Shown piece by piece: positions 40,285 to 49,545 of a stretch of DNA of 64,000 nucleotides. The notes under the pieces are model-generated. The model was not told the origin of the DNA and did not search any database. It worked only from the letters and a program-made list of their open reading frames with translations. Origin of the DNA: Stentor roeselii. Its lineage: Eukaryota; Ciliophora; Heterotrichea; Heterotrichida; Stentoridae. A program made the translations under genes and the position numbers. Location of the stretch: NCBI GenBank assembly GCA_006503475.1, contig RSEH01000155.1, positions 49,954 through 113,953 of the forward strand, read 5' to 3'. Position 1 is the first letter of the stretch. Each line of letters starts with the position of its first letter.

Positions 40285-40863
40285 TTAAAAAAATTCGTCA
40301 ATCGATGAATACTTCGACTTAGGCTGATTAGACAAAATCGAAATTCGACTTTCCCTAATAACCAAAGGACTTTTATTCTTCGGTAATTTTTTAACTTCTC
40401 CAGAAAAATCATGAACCCAGTTGATCTCAGTGTTTCTATTCCATGTGGTTCGAGTCGATTTCGAAGGGTTAAAATTTTCTTTTTCATCTGTTTGATTCCA
40501 GAAGTCAACCTTTTTGACCATTTTTTTGTTTTCAACTTTTCTCAAATCACAACAAAAGGGAGTCATTTCAGTTGACTTGTCAACACCTTTCGTCTTACAA
40601 AGAGTCATTTCGAATTGAAAGATGTTATTTTGAAGTTTTTTTATAGTTTCTTGAAGTTTTTCAACATTTTCTTCAGTTCTTCCGATGATCTCACTTGAAT
40701 AGACAAGTTTTTTTAAACCTGAAATGCTGAGTTTTGGGTATTTTTTCAATGTTTTGATTGAAAGCTCTAGTAAAACATTTAATAAAGATTCGTGCTCGCT
40801 TCTGGGAAAAGAACTAAAAAAGTTTCGAATTTCTTCAGATGACTTGTTCAAATTAAATAACAT
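40285..40863 (-). CDS. Coiled-coil-containing hypothetical protein
   Basis: A 192-aa protein. The first 100 residues look helical, with a coiled-coil segment (EENVEKLQETIKKLQNNIFQFEMTL), and the last 90 are basic and probably disordered. It contains CC at about residue 109. No family is recognised. It is the last of four minus-strand genes in tandem (43719 to 40285) with spacers of 43, 39 and 124 bp. Confidence 0.6.
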   Translation of the reverse strand: MLFNLNKSSEEIRNFFSSFPRSEHESLLNVLLELSIKTLKKYPKLSISGLKKLVYSSEIIGRTEENVEKLQETIKKLQNNIFQFEMTLCKTKGVDKSTEMTPFCCDLRKVENKKMVKKVDFWNQTDEKENFNPSKSTRTTWNRNTEINWVHDFSGEVKKLPKNKSPLVIRESRISILSNQPKSKYSSIDEFF

Positions 40864-40906
40864 CCGTTAAAGTTTAAATTATTAATGTTGAAGATCATTT
40901 CAAGAA

Positions 40907-41359
40907 TTACGTCTTTAGGGAATTTGACTTTATTTTTAATGTACGAGCTGGAGTTATCGGGATTAATTTCGGAAGACCTGTTTTTGAAGAAGACTTTGTG
41001 TTTTCGAAAACTGATGGAAGAGGAGAATTACGCAATTGAGTTTTTGGAGTAAAAGGATGGATTATTGGCGTCTGAATGCATCTCTCATTATCCTGATTCG
41101 AAAAAGAACTACTAAAAGAATCCCTATTGATTATCATAGTTTTGTGACTAGGGACTCCAGGAAGTTCCATAGTGTTAATCTTAGGAGATAAATTAATATC
41201 TCTTTTGTCTTGAATAGTCAAATTCGGAATATACCTGATTTTAGTAAGACCAAGATTTTCTCCTGCTTCTTCTCTTTGAGTGTCTGCATGAATTTTCGTT
41301 TTCTTTTTAAAAATATTCACTAAGCAGCTGCAGCACTTTTTAGTTTGCCTTATTTCCAT
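40907..41359 (-). CDS. Hypothetical protein with N-terminal CCSC
   Basis: A 150-aa basic, S/T/P-rich protein. The start MEIRQTKKCCSCLVNIFKKKTK has a cysteine cluster beside basic residues, which could be palmitoylated. The rest has several TP and SP pairs (FTPKTQLRNSPLPS, ITPARTLKIKSNSLKT), typical of disordered, phosphorylated regions. No family is recognised. Confidence 0.55.
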   Translation of the reverse strand: MEIRQTKKCCSCLVNIFKKKTKIHADTQREEAGENLGLTKIRYIPNLTIQDKRDINLSPKINTMELPGVPSHKTMIINRDSFSSSFSNQDNERCIQTPIIHPFTPKTQLRNSPLPSVFENTKSSSKTGLPKLIPITPARTLKIKSNSLKT

Positions 41360-41398
41360 AAATAATAACTACATTAGAACATTATTAGTTTACAACAT

Positions 41399-42163
41399 CT
41401 ATTGAGTTATGTGTTTGTTAATAGTGGAATGGCCGAAACTATTACGTTCTGAAGGAACTTTGCTAACTTTTTTTGAGCAAGCTGAAGTTTTGTAGCAGCT
41501 GTGCTTTTTGTGTTTGCGTGATTTATCCTTGATGTAATTTAACAGCTCTTCATTGATTTGTGCAATTTCATTCACAAATTTTCCTGATTTCATTTGTTCC
41601 TCAACAACGAACTGTTTGTCTTTTTCCATATCTTCTACTTTCTTTTTATACCCAGCGACCTGTTTCTTCAAATTCTGGATTTCTATTAAAAATTCTGAGT
41701 TTACTTGCTTAAGTCTTTTATTTTCTTGAAGTAATTCCGAGTTTTCCAAGTGTTTCTGTTTACTCATTCCGATTTTTTCTACATTTTTCTGCTTCTCAGC
41801 AAGCAAATCATACATTTCTTTAACCTGGTTGTATCTTTCATGAAGATCTGAGTTAATCTGAGTCATTTCTTTTACTTTTTTTTTTAGGCCTTCATTTTTT
41901 TCTTTGATTTTTTTGAGTTTCGCTGCAGTTTCTATGCCAGTTTCTTTCGCTTTTAACTCTTCAACACTTTTCGTTAATGATTGTTTCTCTTTCAGAAGGT
42001 TTTCAATTGTGGAGTTTAAACCTCTGATGCAGTTAGCAACAGCAAATGAATTCTCTGAAGATCTGGGAAGCTGAGGATGACTTCTCGATTTAGTATAGGT
42101 CTCTTGTACAGTCTGGCCTGTTGACTGCTTCTCTGATTTATAGCTAGGATGATAATAAGACAT
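41399..42163 (-). CDS. Long coiled-coil protein
   Basis: A 254-aa protein. Residues of about 45-205 are continuous charged heptads (LLKEKQSLTKSVEELKAKE, then KLKKIKEKNEGLKKKVKEM, then LLQENKRLKQVNSEFLIEIQNLKKQV), predicting a long coiled coil. The N-terminus is rich in S, Q and T and the C-terminus is basic with a KHKKHSCYK patch. It is probably cytoskeletal, but the family is not identified. Confidence 0.65.
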   Translation of the reverse strand: MSYYHPSYKSEKQSTGQTVQETYTKSRSHPQLPRSSENSFAVANCIRGLNSTIENLLKEKQSLTKSVEELKAKETGIETAAKLKKIKEKNEGLKKKVKEMTQINSDLHERYNQVKEMYDLLAEKQKNVEKIGMSKQKHLENSELLQENKRLKQVNSEFLIEIQNLKKQVAGYKKKVEDMEKDKQFVVEEQMKSGKFVNEIAQINEELLNYIKDKSRKHKKHSCYKTSACSKKVSKVPSERNSFGHSTINKHITQ

Positions 42164-42287
42164 CAGTTCTGTAATTATGGATGAATTAATTGGACTGCTT
42201 TACAAAATCCAAGATTTAAGGTAAATTCAGTTAGAATGATAATAAAACTCAATACATCAACTCAAAAATTTAAATATCAGAAAACAT

Positions 42288-42833
42288 TTATTTAAAACAT
42301 TTAAAAACCTCATATTTCACCTTCAAATGGCCTATTTTCTTCAACATGTGACTAGATAAAACTTTAGATTCCCTAAAATCCTTAAAACTCTTGAACTCTT
42401 TTTTCCCATCTAAAAGATTCACAGTCCTCAAGCCAATATTTTTATTTCTTTCAGTAGAACATTCCCCAGGCCATCTATTTTTTACCCAGATGTCGCTTTT
42501 CTCTTCTTTAGTCTTAACATGAAGATGTCTTCCTTGACAACTAAGTTGAATCTCTTGTTTTTTACACTTTTCACCATTATTTACATCAATTTTAAGTCTT
42601 TCCAAGAGATTCGACTTGAACCTTCCCGTCATTTGTGAATATTTTTTCTTTTCAAGGCTAAAAGTCATGATTTTCTGAATCCTCATCTTCTCAACATGAA
42701 CATTTTTTATTTTCAGAGACTTTTCCGATAGTGCCGTTCTTTTTGTACTACGAGAATGAGACTTAAAGCGAGGACTTGGACAGATTGAATCAGAATCGAG
42801 ATTAGCTTGAACCGAGACTTCTTTTCTTTCCAT
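42288..42833 (-). CDS. Hypothetical basic protein
   Basis: A 181-aa protein from the ATG at 42833 (MERKEVSVQANLDSDSICPS). An upstream in-frame start would run into the neighbouring GPCR's 3' end and lacks the usual start context. It is rich in K, R and S. A WPGECSTERN segment near the middle is similar in flavour to KKWPLCKSISIKN of the 43781-44329 protein, but the likeness is weak. No domain is recognised. It starts 19 bp downstream of the GPCR stop. Confidence 0.5.
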   Translation of the reverse strand: MERKEVSVQANLDSDSICPSPRFKSHSRSTKRTALSEKSLKIKNVHVEKMRIQKIMTFSLEKKKYSQMTGRFKSNLLERLKIDVNNGEKCKKQEIQLSCQGRHLHVKTKEEKSDIWVKNRWPGECSTERNKNIGLRTVNLLDGKKEFKSFKDFRESKVLSSHMLKKIGHLKVKYEVFKCFK

Positions 42834-42852
42834 TCTTATCTCCAAACTATTA

Positions 42853-43719
42853 TTAATTAGTAGAACTGTCAAGTTCATTCAAAATCTCAGACTTTTTGCT
42901 CTTTTTAAAGAACTTTTTTATTTTGTTTCTCACGTCTTGTGTCACTCCGTAAACTAATGCGTTCAGCATTCCATTAATGGAAAGACCGGCACCTGCTATT
43001 GCTGCAAACTGCCAAGGTGGCTGAGTCCAGATTGCAAAGATTCTGATCAGCATACAAGGGATCTGGCAGATGAATAGTACAAAAGGGTAAAGTCGCATTT
43101 TTAGGATTATTTTTCTTTTCAGATCATCTTGAAATGTTGACAGTCCAGAATTCACAAAAAAGTGCCTCTTAATGATGAAATAAAGATAAAAAATATAAGC
43201 CTGAATAATCAAAAGAGGCAAATAATAAGTAATAATCCTATAAGACAACTGAAGTATCCACTTTTCCTGATCCTTCTGATCACTATAAATCCAACAAAAA
43301 CCGTAAGTCATATGATAGCTGTTAATATCAGTAAGAATCAGCAAACTAAGCAACGGTACTACAAACCCACAAAAAAAGTACCTTTTTTCATACTGCTGCA
43401 AGTCAAAGTTGTATTTAATTACTTTCACCATCGCATGAGAGATGATAGCGCACCAGAAAAGTGAAGAGAGCATAAAATAACTCAATAAACCTCCCTGAAG
43501 ATTGCACAGCCAGAAGTCATCAGCTGGTAAGCAAAACGCGATCGCTGTGCCCATGTCAGAGATGGTTAAGTAAATGATCAGACGATAGGGCAACTTACGG
43601 ATCTTCTTGTGCACGATAAAAACTGAGAAAATGAATAAAGATCCTAGAATACTGAGCAAAGAACAGATTAAATTGATTAAATAAATCTGGCGATTTTCAT
43701 CATCAGAGTATTCTTTCAT
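42853..43719 (-). CDS. Seven-transmembrane receptor, cAMP receptor (cAR/CRL)-like
   Basis: A 288-aa protein with seven hydrophobic segments. Segments 1-3 have the cAR/CRL pattern: LLSILGSLFIFSVFIVHKKIRKLPYRLIIYLTISDMGTAIAF, CNLQGGLLSYFMLSSLFWCAIISHAMVKVIKY with the conserved Cys before TM3. Then FVVPLLSLLIL, the loop YGFCWI with the partner cysteine, a long TM5, and TM6-TM7 MRLYPFVLFICQIPCMLIRI ... GLSINGMLNALVYGVTQDVR. These match class E/Dictyostelium cAMP-receptor-like GPCRs; the ligand is unknown. The C-terminal tail is basic and short. Confidence 0.85.
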   Translation of the reverse strand: MKEYSDDENRQIYLINLICSLLSILGSLFIFSVFIVHKKIRKLPYRLIIYLTISDMGTAIAFCLPADDFWLCNLQGGLLSYFMLSSLFWCAIISHAMVKVIKYNFDLQQYEKRYFFCGFVVPLLSLLILTDINSYHMTYGFCWIYSDQKDQEKWILQLSYRIITYYLPLLIIQAYIFYLYFIIKRHFFVNSGLSTFQDDLKRKIILKMRLYPFVLFICQIPCMLIRIFAIWTQPPWQFAAIAGAGLSINGMLNALVYGVTQDVRNKIKKFFKKSKKSEILNELDSSTN

Positions 43720-43780
43720 TGTTTTATTAAATATTTCCTTGGAATAGATTATTTGAGATTTGAGTGTTTTTAAGGTTTTG

Positions 43781-44329
43781 ATGAATTATGTTCTGATGTT
43801 TATAAGATCATTGGTAATGAATTTAAAACTCAAATCGATTTTAAAGATTCAGGATAAAAGACCGAGTTCTCCTCTTGAACGATCTCTTAGAAGATCTGCT
43901 TATATTCCTAAGTCTAAAAGCCCGGCGGAGATTGAAAGTATCTTAAAACGGTATCTTAAGTTAGATCTGTCGCCTTGTCCTTTGAAAGAATGTGAAAGCT
44001 TTAGGTATGGAGCAATCCGGGACTCTTCTTATAATGAGAAATGTAAAGAAATAAAAAAAATCAAGAGCTTGACATTGAGTAAAAAGACTAAAACTACTTC
44101 AAAGTCACTTTTCTTTAAAGCTAGACGGTCACACATAAGAAACAGCGAGGGTCAAAACAACACATCTCTCATAGTAAAAAAGTGGCCTCTTTGCAAATCA
44201 ATTTCAATAAAAAACAAAAAACAACGAGGCAGCCATCGTTTCAAACATTCAAACTACACAAGCTATTCTGATATCTATAATGTCCTAGTTGAAAAGATTC
44301 CTCTTAATTCTAAATTTAACTTGCAATAA
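43781..44329 (+). CDS. Hypothetical basic protein
   Basis: A protein of about 182 aa, rich in K, S and R, with no recognised domain (SPLERSLRRSAYIPKSKSPAEIESILKRYLKLDL is the most ordered part). The start is uncertain: the frame opens earlier at a TTG, and ATGs lie at 43781 and downstream. It is divergent from the GPCR gene and ends 22 bp before the PP2C gene. Confidence 0.5.
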   Translation: MNYVLMFIRSLVMNLKLKSILKIQDKRPSSPLERSLRRSAYIPKSKSPAEIESILKRYLKLDLSPCPLKECESFRYGAIRDSSYNEKCKEIKKIKSLTLSKKTKTTSKSLFFKARRSHIRNSEGQNNTSLIVKKWPLCKSISIKNKKQRGSHRFKHSNYTSYSDIYNVLVEKIPLNSKFNLQ

Positions 44330-44351
44330 TGAATTCAATTCGCATTAAATA

Positions 44352-45656
44352 ATGGAAAGTAAAACTGTGAGGTCCAAGTCTACAACAAATTTTATTAAAC
44401 CTGAGAAGCTGCTGAAAAGAATCGATTTATTTACTGTAAATCATAAAACAAGAAAAAGACCTGCAACTTCTCAAAATAAGCTGCCACGACCCTCATCTGA
44501 GCATCAGTTAAAAAGGCGGGTAGAGACTCCAAAGTCAGTATACATCCCATCCTATCTGCGAACCCCTTCAACCCATTCCTCATCTTCCCTGCGAATCCTA
44601 TCAAAAGAGCGAATATTCGGTGAAAAGTCAAGAATTCTATCAAAAGTTCAAAGTACTTCAAAGCCGCAAAAAAAAAGCCTGATTGTAAAGCTGCATCAAT
44701 CATCACCATCAAAGTTGCCTCTTAAAAACCTAGTCAAAAGCATCTCATTTCGAACAAGAACTGGTTCAAGTCAAGGAAAGACAAAAGCCTTCAACCAAGA
44801 CGACTTTTTTATAAGCCCAAGCTTTTGCGACATTCAAGCCCAGACCCTTCTGGCGGTGCTTGATGGGCACGGGATGTACGGACACGAAGTCTCCGCCTAC
44901 GTAAAAAAGCATCTACCAATCGAAATAGAAAATCTCCTACCAATAGAAGGTAAAAATTAATCAGCTGGTTCCTGCAAACCTTCTCCCATGATGTTGGAAG
45001 AACTACGGTCTTCTTTTTCTAGAAGTTTTTTAAACATTCAAAAGAGTTTAACTGCTCGAAAACAAGTTGATGTGACTTTTTCAGGAACAACTGTTAATCT
45101 TGTTTATATTCATTCAAATGTTGTGATTTGCGCTAATCTTGGAGACTCAAGGGCTGTCATTGGAAGGAAGTCTCCTGATTCACAGTGGAATGCTGTTGAA
45201 ATCTCCAAGGACCATAAACCTGATGATGATGAGGAACTTAAAAGGATTCGCGCAAGAGGAGGACGCGTTGAACCTGTTCAGGATGCTCAGGGAAAACCTG
45301 TTGGACCTCCAAGGGTTTGGCTTAAAAATGAACCATTGCCTGGACTTGCTATGTCAAGGTCTATTGGAGATTTTATTGCTTCTACTGTAGGAGTTATTGC
45401 TGAACCTGATATCAGAACTTTTACTCTAACTGAAGATGACAAGTTTTTGATCATGGCTACTGATGGAGTTTGGGAATTTGTGAATAGTAACGCCTGTGTC
45501 AGAATAGTCGCCCAAGGATTTGAAAAAGGAAACTCTGAAAAAGCTGCTGAAGATTTGTTGAAATTCGCTGTTGAGATGTGGACTAATAACGAGAAATCTG
45601 TTGATGATATCACAATTATTATTGTTTTTTTCGATCTAGTTAACCATTCTAATTAG
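44352..45656 (+). CDS. PP2C-type protein phosphatase, one 15-nt intron
   Basis: Removing a 15-nt intron (44950-44964) yields a 429-aa metal-dependent Ser/Thr phosphatase. The first 135 residues are a basic, S/P-rich extension. The catalytic domain follows: FNQDDFF (motif 1), LLAVLDGHGMYGHEVS (metal-binding DGHG at 171-174), SGTTVNLVYI, CANLGDSRAVIGR, SKDHKPDDDEELKRIRARGGRVE, GLAMSRSIGDF, DKFLIMATDGVWEF and SVDDITIIIVFF. All metal-binding aspartates expected of PP2C are visible. PP2Cs reverse stress and cell-cycle kinase signalling; the specific substrate is unknown. Confidence 0.95.
44950..44964 (+). other. 15-nt intron in the PP2C gene
   Basis: The sequence is gtaaaaattaatcag, with A at position 10. 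It joins the DGHG half to the GDSR half of the phosphatase. Confidence 0.92.
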
Positions 45657-45919
45657 TAAATCATTATTTAGAATCTAATTTATCTTAAAATTTTCTAAAA
45701 ACTGTGATTCTTGATTCTGATCCCATTAAAGTTGAAAAGTCATGATACATCCTTAGATACAACAATATTCTCATCCAACCTTCAATTAAAAGCCCTTTAA
45801 TTTTCCATCCTCAACCCAATCAACCCCCCACTAAAACATCACAAGCCTAAACCCAATCCACCAACCCAATATTCTCTTTTTTCAAAAAATTCAGTAAAAT
45901 TAATAAACTTCTTTAAAAA

Positions 45920-46882
45920 ATGAACAAAACCATCGACTCCCGTCCAATAATCCTGCGTCTAAAGCTTCTAGAGGCGATCCTAACAAAAAACGTTGCAAAA
46001 TACGGTTCAATGAGTCCATTCGTAGAAGCGACATGGAACAAAGAAATCTGGTCAAGCAAAATATCAAAAGACGGTCACCAAAGGCCAAAGTGGGACGATT
46101 ACCACATATTCGACTCGCCAGAAGCATCGCCTTTACAATTAAAACTATTTCACAGCAGTTTATTCTTCGCCCCTCAAGAAATCGGCTGTTGTGTGGTCCC
46201 AATCGACGATCTTTACAAAGGCCTGTCAAAAGAATGGCTTGACCTGCTACACGAAGGCAAAGTCACAGGCAAGCTGAGGGTGACTTTAAACATGTACGAA
46301 GAAAAACGATCAGAACAAAGCACTTTAAACACCAGTTACGCTGTTGTTGACCTTAAAGAAGAGTACCTCAGGAAGTCCAACGAACTAGAACTGGAAAAGG
46401 AAGAACTCGAGTTTTATAAAAGAAAATATAAGAAAAAGAAACAAAAACTCTTTCAAGAAGTAAAAAACTATAAAAATACTTTGAAAAAGTACCTTAAACA
46501 AACTACTGTCACTGAGGAAAGTCTTGATGATGATTCAAGGTTTTTTAATCATGATTTGAGTCACCCGGAACTGTTGAAGAGTCAAGTTTCGATTGACTTG
46601 CATGAGTTTAAGACTCGTAGAAATGTGGTGGATAAGAAAAGGATTTTCAAGTATTCTACTCTTGCTGACTCGAAATTTGAGGATTTTGGGTTTGGATGTA
46701 GAAAAGTGGAAAGTGATTTGGAAACTTGTCAAGGGTCTAGTGCTGGACAAAGTGATACTTTGGAACTTAGGTTTGAACATTCTAATCAGTTTAGCTCGCC
46801 GAGGAGGGTTGTTACACCTAATAGTGTTGAATCTTGTCAGAGCGCTAAGGTTAAAACTCTTGGGTATTTTGATAAGTTGTAA
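45920..46882 (+). CDS. C2-like domain and coiled-coil protein
   Basis: A 320-aa protein. The first 130 residues have C2-domain layout (ILRLKLLEAILTKNVAKYGSMSPFVEATWNKEIWSSKISKDGHQRPKWDDYHIF, then LQLKLFHSS, then IGCCVVPIDDLY, then GKLRVTLNMYE), with the SPFVE and PxWxxxxxF hallmarks. A charged coiled coil follows at about 142-195, and the last 125 residues are probably disordered. C2 domains target membranes, often with calcium; the calcium aspartates are not clearly all present. The 5' flank is strongly depleted of G. Confidence 0.75.
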   Translation: MNKTIDSRPIILRLKLLEAILTKNVAKYGSMSPFVEATWNKEIWSSKISKDGHQRPKWDDYHIFDSPEASPLQLKLFHSSLFFAPQEIGCCVVPIDDLYKGLSKEWLDLLHEGKVTGKLRVTLNMYEEKRSEQSTLNTSYAVVDLKEEYLRKSNELELEKEELEFYKRKYKKKKQKLFQEVKNYKNTLKKYLKQTTVTEESLDDDSRFFNHDLSHPELLKSQVSIDLHEFKTRRNVVDKKRIFKYSTLADSKFEDFGFGCRKVESDLETCQGSSAGQSDTLELRFEHSNQFSSPRRVVTPNSVESCQSAKVKTLGYFDKL

Positions 46883-47064
46883 GTAGAATGGTTTTATAGT
46901 GAAGAGTGTGGGAAGTCAGTTAAGTTGTCTATTCAAATGATATCTAAAAACAAATCCTAAATCAAACCCATTCAATAAAAAATCCCCAAAATAAATCCAT
47001 TCTCAAACCAACTAACACCTAATTCAACATCTATAATAAAAATATCATTAATCCAGGTCAACTT

Positions 47065-47790
47065 TTAAATAGCATCAAACAACATCCCTTCATACTCTTC
47101 CAAAACCTGAACTACATCATAGTCATTAAGACTAATATCACTAATATGACTCTCCGAAAAAGTACTCATTTTCCTTCTCGGTATCGGCATAAGTTCTTCA
47201 ACCATAGACTCATAATCCTTTTCCCTTTTCTCAGCAAAATTCCTCAATTCCCTAAACCTCGAGTTAACTTCCTTAATATTAACATCACTGGGTAAATCAC
47301 AAACCAATTGCCAGTTGCTAAAGTCCATCTTAAAGTTGACATAAAGTGTGTTCAAATAAGCTTCAAAAGGCAAAATCTCTGAATTCAAAGTCGACTTCGT
47401 CAGATACCCGGCAAAAAGAGCAGACCTTTGATACTCAGCAATGAAAGCGACAGTGTTTTTAAGTAAGACACTCCAAAACAGGACTTCAAACTCGTTGAAA
47501 AGAAAAAGATTCGCCACGAAGACCAGCTTTGAAAAGATAAGCTTTTGGTTTGTGTTTAGAACTTTTTTTAGCTGAAGAGCGAGACCGAAGAGAAGTTTTT
47601 GTCTTGTGTATTGAACTCCTTCTTTGAAAAATAAAGAACTTAGCTCCTCGTATCGCTTTAAATGAACAAGGTCTGTTGTTGGGCTGAAGAGGGTTGAATC
47701 TGGTGTGAAGTCTAGAGGTGTTATTAGGGAATCGTCGAAGATTTTTGAAATATCCACTCGGAGTGGGTTTTTTGGTAGATATTCTTTCAT
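47065..47790 (-). CDS. Hypothetical helical protein
   Basis: A 241-aa protein. The middle (about 45-165) is hydrophobic-rich helical sequence (LLFGLALQLKKVLNTNQKLIFSKLVFVANLFLFNEFEVLFWSVLLKN) that reads as a soluble helical bundle or a weak membrane region. The C-terminus has two acidic D/E-rich patches. No family is recognised. It starts with MKEYLPKNPLRVDIS; its 5' flank on the plus strand is G/T-rich, as expected for a minus-strand gene here. It is the last ordinary gene before the second giant gene. Confidence 0.6.
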   Translation of the reverse strand: MKEYLPKNPLRVDISKIFDDSLITPLDFTPDSTLFSPTTDLVHLKRYEELSSLFFKEGVQYTRQKLLFGLALQLKKVLNTNQKLIFSKLVFVANLFLFNEFEVLFWSVLLKNTVAFIAEYQRSALFAGYLTKSTLNSEILPFEAYLNTLYVNFKMDFSNWQLVCDLPSDVNIKEVNSRFRELRNFAEKREKDYESMVEELMPIPRRKMSTFSESHISDISLNDYDVVQVLEEYEGMLFDAI

Positions 47791-49545
47791 TTTGGATTAT
47801 TTGAATGGGGAGGATAGATTTTCTATTGAGGGATTAGGAAGAGTGTTTAATGGGAGAGGAATTTTTATTTGGGTTGATGAGAAGTTAGTAGAAAAGATTT
47901 GGAGACATTATTTAGAAGAATATATATAATTATGATATGGGTCTTTTAATGTCTGAATATTAGATTTGAAAAATGTTAGTTGGTTGTTTAGTATTGGTTA
48001 GAATTCTGCATTTTTCACATGAATGACAATTAAACTTAAGCTCCAAAGATATGCTTCTTAGTATGGATACAACATTTTTGAAACATGCTTGTTTGGGATC
48101 TCTAAAAGTTATTCACTATTATTTGAGTTTCTATCAGCTAATATAAAGATTTTTAAAATAAAAATCAAAAAAATATCCGCTGGATTTTTTTTTAATAATT
48201 TGAGTTTAGAGATAAAAATTTCTATAATCGAAATAATTAACTTCTAATATCACGAAAATTTATTTTTTGAACAAATAGTTAAACACTTGAGTTTTTCACA
48301 TGTGCAGCCTCTCAACAAGAATGATATTAAATGTCTTATCCAGGATTTAAATAAAACAATTAACAAAAACTATAAAAACATGTTAAAAGCTTAAAACTAA
48401 CTTTATAATTATTTATGATTGTTCTTAAATTTTAAAGGCTATTTTTTAGATCGAATTGATCGTGAGTGGTTTGATGAAATTTATGACTCATACACTTTCG
48501 GTTATCTTGATTACTGTTGAAAAACGTTTTGTAAATTATTGTCTAATATTTTATATATTCTATGTGCATTAATAGTTTATTATTAGATATTCCTGATTAA
48601 GACTTTAATAATTTAAGGAAGATCGCTGTGACTAACATACTTTATCAACTTGGTTTTTTAAGAACAATTTTATATAGATAAACAAGAATATAAATATTAT
48701 TCCTGATTATGTTCAACTGTTGATACAAATTGTAGAGATTCTTATTAACGGATTAGTACTATGAAACGAACTAACATATAGAGAAACAGCTAAGACTTTT
48801 TATCAAAATCTCTATCTATTTACATACAATCTAGCGTAAATGAAATCTTTAATTTAACCTAATATTTGATTAATTCCTATTTGAAGAATTCTATTTACCT
48901 CATTTATTAGTTAAGCCTTTAATATTTCACCTTTCTTTATGATTAAGCAATTTCAATTAAGAATCATTTTAAATATAGAAAATTTATTGATAGATTTTCT
49001 GGTTTATCTGCAGGTAAACTCGAGTAGTTGATAATTTAGTTTTGTAGTTTTATAATCAAATCATTACAGAGGTTTTAAAAGTGCTGGATATCGTCAATTG
49101 GAGGGTAATAAATTATAACTCAGAGAGAATCTTTAAAAAAAAGAATAAGATCAAGATTCATGAGATTTAATCTTTGAGGTAGATAGATTTTATATCAAAG
49201 AATAGAGTGTTACAACTACATAAGGGAAACCAGTTTAAGAAATTATGATGAAATTCTAGTAATTCAGAGAATCAATAAAATACTTCTACCATCATTTCTA
49301 AAATAATCATATGATAGCACCATAGATAAGTTAATAAATTTTTAAATAATTAATCCTACGATAATTTTAAAATGTAAGTATATAAAAACTTGGCAATTCC
49401 TACTTCTGGAATTAGTTTAATACTTCATTAAATTTCCTTTCCTCTCAAAAATTTCTGATAAATTTAATAAAATTTGCTAAAGAAATCAATAAATATCTCA
49501 TTTCATAAAAAGCTAACTAACTAATCTCAATTAAATTCTATCAAA
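47791..49545. other. Gene-poor AT-rich spacer
   Basis: No intact gene is seen. It contains short coding-like relics between about 48.25 and 48.84 kb, described separately. The remainder is AT-rich with no repeats that I could align to the matching spacer after the first giant gene. Confidence 0.5.
48248..48836 (+). pseudogene. Possible decayed coding relics (transposase-like HTH fragment)
   Basis: Three open runs in different frames look protein-like: 48248-48391 (YHENLFFEQIVKHL then SFSHVQPLNKNDIKCLIQDL), 48419-48517 (KGYFLDRIDREWFDEIYDS then YTFGYLDYC) and 48678-48836 (IPDYVQLLIQIVEILINGLVL, stop, NELTYRETAKTFYQNLY). The last resembles helix-turn-helix heads of transposases (xLTYREIAKxF). 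Stops and frame changes break them. The evidence is composition and flavour only. Confidence 0.3.
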
